Origin: Alcaligenaceae bacterium
Lineage (GTDB): Bacteria > Pseudomonadota > Gammaproteobacteria > Burkholderiales > Burkholderiaceae
Reading direction: 5' to 3'
Assembly (NCBI GenBank): GCA_947372575.1
Contig: CANBUF010000103.1
Coordinates: 1-6,821 of the forward strand
DNA length: 6,821 nucleotides
The notes under the pieces are model-generated. The model did no database searches, was not told the origin of the DNA, and saw only the letters and a program-made list of their open reading frames with translations. Shown piece after piece: positions 1-5,138 of this stretch (within the stretch, counting starts at the first letter, position 1; every line of letters begins with the position of its first letter). The position numbers and the translations under genes were made by a program.

Positions 1-743
1 AATCCAGCCCCGACGGCTACACGCTGTCCTTTGGCAATATGGGCTCCATGGCTATTGCCGCGCCGCTATACCCAAACATCAAATTTGACCCGGTCAAAGA
101 CTTCGCCCCCATCGGTGTCGTTGCCGATGTCCCGATGGTGCTGTCGGTCAGCAAGAAAAGTGGTTTTAAAACGCTTGCTGACTTCGTGACAAAACTTAAA
201 CAAGACGGCGCAGGCATTAACTTTGGTAACGCAGGTCCTGGTTCGACCGGACACATTGCGGCCGCCATGTTTCTCTACGTTACCCAAACCCAGGCCACAC
301 TGATTTCCTATCGCGGTGCGGGGCCTGCAATTGCCGACCTGATGGCTGGCACAGTGGATGCGGTGATTGATCAGACGGTCACCATGATTCCGATTCATCA
401 GGGCGATCGTGTCAGGGCATTGGCTGTCACAGGCAAGCAACGCATTGCCAGCATTCCAGATGTCCCGACCTTTGCCCAAGCCGGTGTTCCCGCCTTTGAT
501 CTGAGCGTCTGGAATGCGATCGCAGCTCCTGCAGGCACACCACCCGCAGTTGTGGACCGCCTAGCCAAGGCACTCTCCAATGCACTCAAAGACCCTGAAG
601 TGGTGAACCGATTGGGGCAGATGGCTGCTGTCATTCCACCTGAGGCTGAACAGGGACCCCAAGCCTTTGGGGCACTGATCGCCAAGGACGTGCCACGCTT
701 TACCCAGTTGATCCAGGCAGCAAAGATTTCAGCGGGAGAATAA
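1..743 (+). CDS. Bug/TctC-family tripartite tricarboxylate transporter substrate-binding protein (5' truncated by window edge)
   Basis: This is the C-terminal 246 codons of a periplasmic extracytoplasmic solute receptor. The reading frame is open from base 3 to the TAA at 741-743, so the true start and any signal peptide lie outside the window. Family proteins are about 320-330 residues long, so roughly 75-80 residues are missing. Family hallmarks seen are SPDGYTL at the beginning, then YPNIKFDPVKDFAPI, the NAGPGSTGHIAAAMF segment, the YRGAGPAIADLMAGTVDAV ligand-loop region, RVRALAVTG...IPDVPTFAQAG, and APAGTPPAVVDRLAKAL near the C-terminus. From the family, it should bind a small carboxylate or related anion in the periplasm, either for a TctAB permease or as an orphan receptor; such genes are greatly expanded in Alcaligenaceae. 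No TctA/TctB gene is visible, so the ligand and partner cannot be given. It ends 14 bp before the convergent DUF1289 gene, and no hairpin terminator is visible in the gap. Confidence 0.93.
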   Translation, partial: SSPDGYTLSFGNMGSMAIAAPLYPNIKFDPVKDFAPIGVVADVPMVLSVSKKSGFKTLADFVTKLKQDGAGINFGNAGPGSTGHIAAAMFLYVTQTQATLISYRGAGPAIADLMAGTVDAVIDQTVTMIPIHQGDRVRALAVTGKQRIASIPDVPTFAQAGVPAFDLSVWNAIAAPAGTPPAVVDRLAKALSNALKDPEVVNRLGQMAAVIPPEAEQGPQAFGALIAKDVPRFTQLIQAAKISAGE

Positions 744-757
744 CGGCGTACGGAAAA

Positions 758-970
758 TCAGGGTCGGCGTGGATAGCCTTCGGCAAGAATGCGTGTCCAC
801 ACGGCCTTTTTTTCGCCCTCATCCATGAAGACCCAGTTTGAGACTTCCATGACCGTGCGCCCGCAACCACGACAAATATCGTCAAACAGTGTCGAGCATA
901 CCGCCACGCAAGGCGAGTCGGCTCCCTCAGGGATCTGGATGGAATTTGGTACAGCATTCGATGCATTCAT
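758..970 (-). CDS. DUF1289 family small Cys-rich protein
   Basis: A 70-residue protein of unknown function. It carries the DUF1289 pattern: SPCVAVC near residues 19-25, then DICRGCGRT at 31-39, followed by an E..W...(D/E)...E...VW...L helix region. Four cysteines (C21, C25, C33, C36) in a C-x3-C-x7-C-x2-C arrangement suggest a small metal site; that is inference, and the biochemical role of the family is not established to my knowledge. The ATG at 970 is chosen because the in-frame extension upstream, to an ATG at 1015, runs into the metK terminator stem. The Shine-Dalgarno sequence is weak (GGTG only). The gene lies downstream of metK on the same strand, but a strong terminator separates them, so it probably has its own promoter or depends on readthrough. 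It converges on the Bug-family gene. Confidence 0.88.
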   Translation of the reverse strand: MNASNAVPNSIQIPEGADSPCVAVCSTLFDDICRGCGRTVMEVSNWVFMDEGEKKAVWTRILAEGYPRRP

Positions 971-994
971 AGCACCAGAATAGCATCGTGTTAC

Positions 995-1033
995 AAAAAA
1001 ATAGCCCCTACACACAATGTGTAAGGGGCTATT
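995..1033 (-). terminator. Rho-independent terminator of metK
   Basis: Read on the minus strand, AATAGCCCC + T + TACACA pairs with TGTGTA + GGGGCTATT. This gives 15 base pairs with one bulged T and a TTG loop, immediately followed by a run of seven T residues that begins in the last stem bases. It starts about 35 bp after the metK stop codon. The T run is only on the minus-strand side, so it acts on transcripts leaving metK and not on rightward transcription from the Bug-family gene. Confidence 0.93.
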
Positions 1034-1067
1034 GACTCAAGCAGCTTAAGACTGCCGCCTTAAATCC

Positions 1068-2231
1068 TTAGACTGACTTTTTCAGTGCAGCCGCTTTATC
1101 CGTGGCTTCCCAGGTGAACTCGGGCTCTGAACGGCCAAAGTGACCATAGGCTGCTGTCTTGGTGTAAATCGGACGCAACAGATCCAGCATGTTGACGATG
1201 CCCTTTGGACGCAAGTCAAAGTGCTCACGCACCACCAGCGACAGTTTTTCGTCAGGGACTACGCCTGTACCAAAAGTATTGACCGTAATGTTGATAGGCT
1301 CAGCGACACCAATGGCGTAGCTCACCTGCACTTCGCAATGTGACGCCAGGCCAGCTGCGACGATGTTTTTAGCAACGTAACGTGCGGCATAAGCAGCCGA
1401 GCGATCGACTTTGCTGGGGTCTTTACCTGAAAAAGCACCACCACCGTGACGGCAAGCACCACCGTAGGTGTCAACAATAATCTTGCGACCGGTCAGGCCA
1501 CAATCGCCCTGGGGGCCCCCAATCACAAAGCGACCTGTCGGATTGATCAGGAACTTGGTCTGGGGTGTTAACAGGCCAGCAGGAAAGCTTGGGCGAATGA
1601 TGTCTTCGATGACGGCTTCGCGAATGGTTTCCTGTGAGGTTTCGGGCGCATGCTGTGTAGAGAGCACGACCGTGTCGACTGCGACAGGCTTGCCGTCAAC
1701 GTAGCGGAAGGTGACTTGTGATTTAGCATCCGGACGCAGCCAGGGCAGACGGCCGTCTTTACGCAACTCACTCTGACGCTGCACCAGACGGTGTGCGTAC
1801 CAGATTGGAGCAGGCATCAGGTCAGGCGTTTCGTTACATGCATAACCAAACATCAAACCCTGGTCACCAGCGCCCTGGTTCAGGTAGTCTTCTGACGAAC
1901 GATCCACACCCTGAGCAATATCAGGAGATTGCTTGTCATAGGCAACCAGGACTGCGCAACCTTTGTAATCAATACCGTATTCGGTGTTGTCGTAGCCAAT
2001 GCGCTTGATGGTGTCACGTGCGACCTGGATGTAGTCCACGTTCGCCGTTGTGGTGATCTCACCCGCAAGCACAACCAGACCTGTGTTGCACAGCGTTTCG
2101 GCGGCAACACGTGAATGGGGGTCTTGGGTAAAGATCGCATCGAGAATGGAATCCGAAATCTGGTCGGCGACCTTGTCCGGATGGCCTTCTGAAACAGATT
2201 CAGAAGTAAAGAGGTAATCTGACTTAATCAT
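1068..2231 (-). CDS. metK: S-adenosylmethionine synthetase (methionine adenosyltransferase)
   Basis: Cytosolic enzyme that makes S-adenosylmethionine from methionine and ATP, releasing phosphate and pyrophosphate; it is the source of methyl groups and of decarboxylated SAM for polyamines. The 387-residue product has all family signatures: SEGHPDK at 14-20 with the ATP-contacting His17, GAGDQG at 120-125, and the phosphate-binding GGGAFSGKD at 263-271 followed by [14 protein letters not shown]. The length matches betaproteobacterial MetK. The ATG at 2231 is preferred over the in-frame GTG at 2237: AGGA at 2242-2239 is 7 nt from the ATG but only 1 nt from the GTG. It has its own promoter, a roughly 185-nt structured leader that looks like a SAM-responsive riboswitch, and its own terminator, so it is probably monocistronic. 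It is divergent from lpxL. Confidence 0.98.
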   Translation of the reverse strand: MIKSDYLFTSESVSEGHPDKVADQISDSILDAIFTQDPHSRVAAETLCNTGLVVLAGEITTTANVDYIQVARDTIKRIGYDNTEYGIDYKGCAVLVAYDKQSPDIAQGVDRSSEDYLNQGAGDQGLMFGYACNETPDLMPAPIWYAHRLVQRQSELRKDGRLPWLRPDAKSQVTFRYVDGKPVAVDTVVLSTQHAPETSQETIREAVIEDIIRPSFPAGLLTPQTKFLINPTGRFVIGGPQGDCGLTGRKIIVDTYGGACRHGGGAFSGKDPSKVDRSAAYAARYVAKNIVAAGLASHCEVQVSYAIGVAEPINITVNTFGTGVVPDEKLSLVVREHFDLRPKGIVNMLDLLRPIYTKTAAYGHFGRSEPEFTWEATDKAAALKKSV

Positions 2232-2238
2232 GCTCACG

Positions 2239-2242
2239 TCCT
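2239..2242 (-). promoter_or_regulatory. metK Shine-Dalgarno sequence
   Basis: AGGA lies 7 nt upstream of the ATG at 2231. It decides the start in favour of this ATG over the GTG at 2237. The site can be buried in an 8-bp helix with bases 2310-2303 (see the neighbouring leader entry). Confidence 0.7.
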
Positions 2243-2273
2243 ATTCTGGCAAAAGCCAAAGGTGGTTTAAGGA

Positions 2274-2286
2274 GGTGCGTTGCACC
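2274..2286 (+). repeat. 13-bp near-palindrome GGTGCGTTGCACC (second copy)
   Basis: This differs from the 6371-6383 copy at one central base. Here it forms the core of the 2272-2288 hairpin in the metK leader, so in this copy it may serve only as RNA secondary structure. Confidence 0.45.
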
Positions 2287-2322
2287 CCGTACCTTCACCT
2301 GTAATAGACGCTGGAATGGGCG

Positions 2323-2415
2323 CGACGCTTTAGCGGAATTGTTTTTTTGTCGGCCGGGAATTTCATCCCTGGCCCAACTCAGTCGCCCCGCAAGTTGTCG
2401 GTTAACTCAGCGACT
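2323..2415 (-). promoter_or_regulatory. SAM-II-like riboswitch aptamer candidate in the metK leader
   Basis: On the minus strand, P1 is AGTCGC (2415-2410) paired with GCGACT (2386-2381), 6 bp. L1 begins TGAGTTAACCG, close to the L1 of the structurally known SAM-II riboswitch (CTGATTTAACCG there, CTGAGTTAACCG here when the last P1 base is included). The second half of L1 can pair with a 3' segment to form P2 in two parts: GCGG (2391-2388) with CCGC (2336-2333), and CGAC (2400-2397) with GTCG (2326-2323). The TAAA of a GCTAAA element (2334-2329) falls in the internal loop between them, as the conserved GCTAAA does in SAM-II. The 44-nt L3 holds a hairpin (2374-2352) and then GACAAAAAAACAA, an A-rich strand like the one that lies along P1 in SAM-II. 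A competing local hairpin, CGC-TAAA-GCG, is possible. The position before metK fits the ligand. The family assignment is from memory of the consensus and has not been checked by a covariance model. Confidence 0.55.
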
Positions 2416-2422
2416 AAATTAC

Positions 2423-2453
2423 ATTTTAAGCGAAAATAGTCAATTCTTGTCAA
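2423..2453 (-). promoter_or_regulatory. Candidate sigma70 promoter of metK
   Basis: On the minus strand, a consensus -35 TTGACA lies at 2453-2448. The -10 is either CTTAAA (2430-2425, 17-bp spacer) or TAAAAT (2428-2423, 19-bp spacer). Both predict a transcript starting near 2418-2416, immediately before the first P1 base of the riboswitch candidate at 2415. That agreement supports both calls. A second reading, TTGACT (2443-2438) with TAATTT (2421-2416) and a 16-bp spacer, would start inside the aptamer. Confidence 0.6.
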
Positions 2454-2456
2454 TTC
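2439..2456. repeat. Two 8-bp direct repeats, one helical turn apart, at the metK -35
   Basis: GTCAATTC occurs at 2439-2446 and again at 2449-2456, a 10-bp period. On the minus strand both copies read GAATTGAC and both contain a TTGAC -35-like core. They may be a transcription-factor half-site pair for the divergent metK/lpxL promoters, or simply two overlapping -35 elements. Confidence 0.5.
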
Positions 2457-2478
2457 CCCCCATTTTGTAAGCATATTG

Positions 2479-3453
2479 ATGCCGCGCTCATCTCACGCCC
2501 CTTCCGCCCAAAATGCCGCCGACCCTTCGGCCACCTGGGAGCAGAGCATTGAGCAGTTGCGACGCAAATCCCTAAAAATGCGCCTGCTCATCGGACTATT
2601 CCGTTTGCTAGCAGGTCTCTCACACAGCAACAGAATGCGGCTTGGGGCATTACTCACCAGGCTGTCGCCCTGGATACTTCCCAAACGCATCCGGATTGTC
2701 GAGCGCAACCTCGCGCTCTGCTTTGCAGATGCAACACCTGCCGAGCGTACGAAACTACTACGCGACCACTTGCGCGCACTCACACAAAGCTTTGTCGATC
2801 GCAGTGTGTTCTGGTTTGGCACCCCTGAGGCCATTCGCGCCATGATCACCGTCAATGGCCATACGCAAGTCCCAGACCTGATTGCCAGGCATGGCTCGGT
2901 CATGTTGCTCGCCCCCCACTTTGTCGGACTCGATGCCGCAGCGACCCGGCTCACCATGCAAGGTCCCGAAGGCGCCACCATGTACACCCCCCAGAACGAC
3001 CCCGACATGGACACCCTCGTGCGCGTCAGTCGCGCCCGGTTTAACACCGTGCATCTTGTCAGCAGGCGTGACGGGATCCGTCCACTTATACGTTTTATTG
3101 ATCAGCATTTGCCCATTTACTATCTGCCAGATATGGACTTTGGTCGCAGAGGCGCGGCTTTCGTTCCGTTTTTTGGAATCGACGCCGCCACGCAGACTGC
3201 CACCGCGCAAATCGCGCGCAAATGGCACCTGCCCGTCTTGCCTGTCACCTGTTTCTGGGATCCCGCGAGCGGGCATTACCGCGTTGAGGTGCTCCCTCCT
3301 CTCGAGGATTTCCCTGGCACAGACTCCCTTGAGGACGCTACTGCACGCTTGAATACACATCTTGAATCCTGGGTGCGCCAGTGCCCAAGCCAGTATTACT
3401 GGGTGCATCGTCGTTTTAAAACACGTCCTACAGGCCAGCCCAAGCTTTATTGA
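2479..3453 (+). CDS. lpxL: LpxL/HtrB-type lipid A biosynthesis acyltransferase
   Basis: A 324-residue lysophospholipid/lipid A acyltransferase. From the family, it acts at the inner face of the cytoplasmic membrane and moves a secondary acyl chain from acyl-ACP onto the Kdo-lipid A precursor. The catalytic HX4D motif is HFVGLD at 147-152. Other family blocks are RIVERNLALCF (72-82), MYTPQND (168-174), GIRPLIRFI (199-207), YYLPDMDFGRRG (214-225) and YYWVHRRFK (306-314). A hydrophobic stretch starts at residue 34 (MRLLIGLFRLLAGL) and would be the membrane-contacting N-terminus. The start is uncertain: the ATG at 2479 follows an in-frame TTG at 2476, neither has a visible Shine-Dalgarno sequence, and the ATG at 2578 would give a 291-residue protein beginning at that hydrophobic segment. 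It is first in a co-oriented block with dapF, DUF484 and xerC. Chain-length specificity, and whether it is closer to LpxL or LpxM, cannot be told from sequence by eye. Confidence 0.93.
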   Translation: MPRSSHAPSAQNAADPSATWEQSIEQLRRKSLKMRLLIGLFRLLAGLSHSNRMRLGALLTRLSPWILPKRIRIVERNLALCFADATPAERTKLLRDHLRALTQSFVDRSVFWFGTPEAIRAMITVNGHTQVPDLIARHGSVMLLAPHFVGLDAAATRLTMQGPEGATMYTPQNDPDMDTLVRVSRARFNTVHLVSRRDGIRPLIRFIDQHLPIYYLPDMDFGRRGAAFVPFFGIDAATQTATAQIARKWHLPVLPVTCFWDPASGHYRVEVLPPLEDFPGTDSLEDATARLNTHLESWVRQCPSQYYWVHRRFKTRPTGQPKLY

Positions 3454-3495
3454 GCATTTGAGTGGGGTTTTACGGTCATATCCCTGCAAATTAGC

Positions 3496-3501
3496 GATAA
3501 T
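3496..3501 (+). promoter_or_regulatory. Possible -10 element directly before dapF
   Basis: GATAAT matches the -10 consensus at 5 of 6 positions and lies 6 nt before the dapF ATG, so a transcript would begin at or very near the start codon. No convincing -35 is seen at 16-18 bp (the T-rich TTTACG at 3469-3474 is 21 bp away), and the TG of an extended -10 is absent. It may be coincidental. Confidence 0.25.
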
Positions 3502-3507
3502 GTCGGG

Positions 3508-4380
3508 ATGAACTGGAATTTCACAAAAATGCATGGGGCAGGCAACGATTTTGTTGTGCTGGATGGCGTGCGTCAGCCCATCGATATGACCCCCGCACGT
3601 GCGCGCGCACTTGCCCACCGACAATTTGGCATTGGTTGCGACCAGATTTTGCTGGTTGACACCCCGCTCCACCCTGAAGCCGACTTTCGCTATCGCATAT
3701 TCAATGCGGATGGCAGCGAGGTCGAACACTGTGGCAATGGCGCACGCTGCTTTGTCCGCTTTGTTCACGAACAAAAACTCTCTTCGCGCAATCCGTTACG
3801 CGCGGAGATCTCCACGGGCCTGATCACACTCGAATCACTGCCGAATGGGGATGTGACCGTTGAGATGGGCCAAACCCGCTTTACACCCGCTGACCTGCCC
3901 TTCGATGTGAACGGGCTGGCAACACGTACAGAGGGTAAGGACACTCTCTATGGGTTGCCAATCGGCTCCGAGACCATCTGGTTATCCGCCGTGGCAATCT
4001 CCAATCCCCATGCGGTTCAGATTGTCGAAGACGTCGACCTGGCCCCGGTTGCAACAATAGGACCGGTAATCGAATCGCACCCGCGCTTTGCGCGTCGCGT
4101 CAACGCTGGTTTTTTACAAATTGTGGATCGCCATACTGCCCATCTGCGCGTCTATGAGCGCGGCGCAGGCGAGACACTCGCATGCGGTACAGGCGCCTGT
4201 GCAGCTGTCGCGGCAGGTATCCGGCGCGGCGTTCTGGAGTCCCCCGTGCGTGTGCGCACCCGCGGTGGCTGGCTGAGCATTGCCTGGGATGGTCAGTCGC
4301 TGCGCATGACAGGCCCCGCCACGACCGTATTCAGCGGCACCGTCGACATCGACCGGCTGGTCGAATCGATTCCGACCTAA
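3508..4380 (+). CDS. dapF: Diaminopimelate epimerase
   Basis: Cytosolic cofactor-independent epimerase that interconverts LL- and meso-diaminopimelate, supplying lysine and the peptidoglycan cross-link residue. The 290-residue product has the start expected for the family ([16 protein letters not shown] at 5-20). It has both catalytic cysteines of the two-base mechanism: C75 in EHCGNGARC (73-81) and C226 in [11 protein letters not shown] (221-231). Length is close to the usual 275-290. The ATG at 3508 is fixed by the conserved N-terminus, yet there is no good Shine-Dalgarno sequence before it. It sits 54 bp after lpxL and 24 bp before the DUF484 gene. The dapF-DUF484-xerC order is the one known from E. 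coli (dapF-yigA-xerC). Confidence 0.97.
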   Translation: MNWNFTKMHGAGNDFVVLDGVRQPIDMTPARARALAHRQFGIGCDQILLVDTPLHPEADFRYRIFNADGSEVEHCGNGARCFVRFVHEQKLSSRNPLRAEISTGLITLESLPNGDVTVEMGQTRFTPADLPFDVNGLATRTEGKDTLYGLPIGSETIWLSAVAISNPHAVQIVEDVDLAPVATIGPVIESHPRFARRVNAGFLQIVDRHTAHLRVYERGAGETLACGTGACAAVAAGIRRGVLESPVRVRTRGGWLSIAWDGQSLRMTGPATTVFSGTVDIDRLVESIPT

Positions 4381-4404
4381 TTTATTTTTAAAGCGTACCG
4401 AGAC

Positions 4405-5082
4405 ATGAGCGATTCAATGACCGCACAACACGTGGCAAAATTCCTGCAGGAAAATCCTGGGTTTTTTGTAGAACACGCCGATCTGTTCTCCACACTCGAA
4501 GTCCCCCACCCCAATCAGACGCGCGCGATCTCCCTTGGTGAGCGTCAGATTCTGACCCTGCGCGACCGTCTGCGTGATTTTGAATTCCGCCTGGCCGACC
4601 TGGTGCGCAATGCTGCGTTTAACGCCTCCACCACGGACCACCTGAATCAGTGGTGCATGCGCATGCTAGCCGAGACCTCACCGGTTCGCCTGCCAGGCGA
4701 AGTGGCGCTTGGGCTGGCCGAACAATTCAATCTCCAAGAGGTGGCCCTGCGCGTATGGGGACTGGATCTGCCCGAAGAAGGCGTGGGCGCACCGGTCGCA
4801 CCAGAAGTACACACCTACGCCAACAGCCTGAGCACACCTTATTGTGGATGCGACACTACGCTCACCCCTGCAGGCTGGCTAAACGCCACACCAGGATCAT
4901 TTGCCATCATCGCGTTGCGCGCCAGCGCACACGAACCCGCCTTCGGTTTGCTGGTACTGGGTTCTGATGATGCCGAACGATTCACCCCTGAACTCGGCAC
5001 AACATTCCTCGAAACCGTCAGCAGACTGGCGAGCGCGGCACTCTTGCGCCTCAAACCACCCGCCATTTTGACAAGCGCCTGA
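4405..5082 (+). CDS. DUF484 (YigA-like) family protein
   Basis: A 225-residue DUF484 protein of unknown molecular function. The N-terminus has the family signature: VAKFLQENPGFFVEHADLF (10-28), then LEVPHP (31-36) and ISLGERQILTLRDRL (42-56), followed by a helical, probably coiled-coil segment to about residue 90. The rest (about 95-215) resembles the GAF-like sensory domain described for this family, including the PYCG segment (145-148) and the FGLLVLGSDDAERFTPELGTTFL stretch split around 180-202. No membrane segment is seen and there is no output domain, so a cytosolic regulatory or accessory role is possible but unproven. A weak GAGA lies just before the ATG. Its fixed place between dapF and xerC in proteobacteria is the best functional hint. 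Confidence 0.93.
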   Translation: MSDSMTAQHVAKFLQENPGFFVEHADLFSTLEVPHPNQTRAISLGERQILTLRDRLRDFEFRLADLVRNAAFNASTTDHLNQWCMRMLAETSPVRLPGEVALGLAEQFNLQEVALRVWGLDLPEEGVGAPVAPEVHTYANSLSTPYCGCDTTLTPAGWLNATPGSFAIIALRASAHEPAFGLLVLGSDDAERFTPELGTTFLETVSRLASAALLRLKPPAILTSA

Positions 5083-5088
5083 ATCAAT

Positions 5089-5094
5089 AGGAGG
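5089..5094 (+). promoter_or_regulatory. Strong Shine-Dalgarno sequence upstream of xerC
   Basis: AGGAGG, a perfect match to the anti-Shine-Dalgarno core, lies 6 nt after the DUF484 stop. The nearest in-frame initiation candidate for xerC is the CTG at 5100, with a 5-nt spacer. The GTG at 5139, which a conventional gene caller would take, is 44 nt away. A GTG abutting the site at 5095 is out of frame and meets a stop after one codon. Confidence 0.75.
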
Positions 5095-5138
5095 GTGCCC
5101 TGAACACACAATCTGCGCACCCCGCTCCGCCTGGCGCA

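Larger units (their letters stand above)
2237..2310 (-). promoter_or_regulatory. Shine-Dalgarno-sequestering fold in the metK leader (candidate expression platform)
   Basis: On the minus strand, CGTCTATT (2310-2303) is complementary to AATAGGACG (2245-2237), giving 8 base pairs with one bulged G (2241). This helix includes the AGGA ribosome site. Enclosed within it are a 5-bp helix AGGTG/CACCT (2300-2296 with 2264-2260), a nested 7-bp hairpin GGGGTGC-AAC-GCACCTC (2288-2272, one G-U) and a second hairpin TGGC-TTTT-GCCA (2258-2247). The elements are mutually compatible as a multibranched fold closed by the anti-Shine-Dalgarno helix. That is what a translational off state would look like. The pairings are read directly; the regulatory role is inferred. 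Confidence 0.55.

Noticed and set aside
66..479. A 137-codon minus-strand open frame.
   Set aside because: It is antisense to the well-supported Bug-family gene, with no family resemblance.
971..1015. Upstream extension of DUF1289 to the ATG at 1015.
   Set aside because: It would place the start inside the metK terminator stem and add residues not belonging to the family.
2232..2237. GTG at 2237 as the metK start.
   Set aside because: It leaves only 1 nt to the AGGA site, while the ATG at 2231 has 7 nt and gives the usual 387-residue length.
2271..2300. The + strand GGAGGTGCGTTGCA resembles the GAGGAGCGTTGCA core of SAH riboswitches.
   Set aside because: It is on the strand opposite metK, has extra bases in the core, lacks the downstream CCAGGCTC-type partner, and is explained as the complement of a metK leader hairpin.
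2342..2374. GGCC/GGGA hairpin next to a run of seven T, resembling an intrinsic terminator.
   Set aside because: The T run precedes the hairpin on the + strand, and on the minus strand it reads as an A run after the hairpin, so it terminates neither direction; it fits L3 of the riboswitch candidate.
2758..3774. A 338-codon open frame on the minus strand.
   Set aside because: It lies antisense across lpxL and dapF, both unmistakable by motif; its translation has no recognisable family features and arises from codon bias of the opposite strand.
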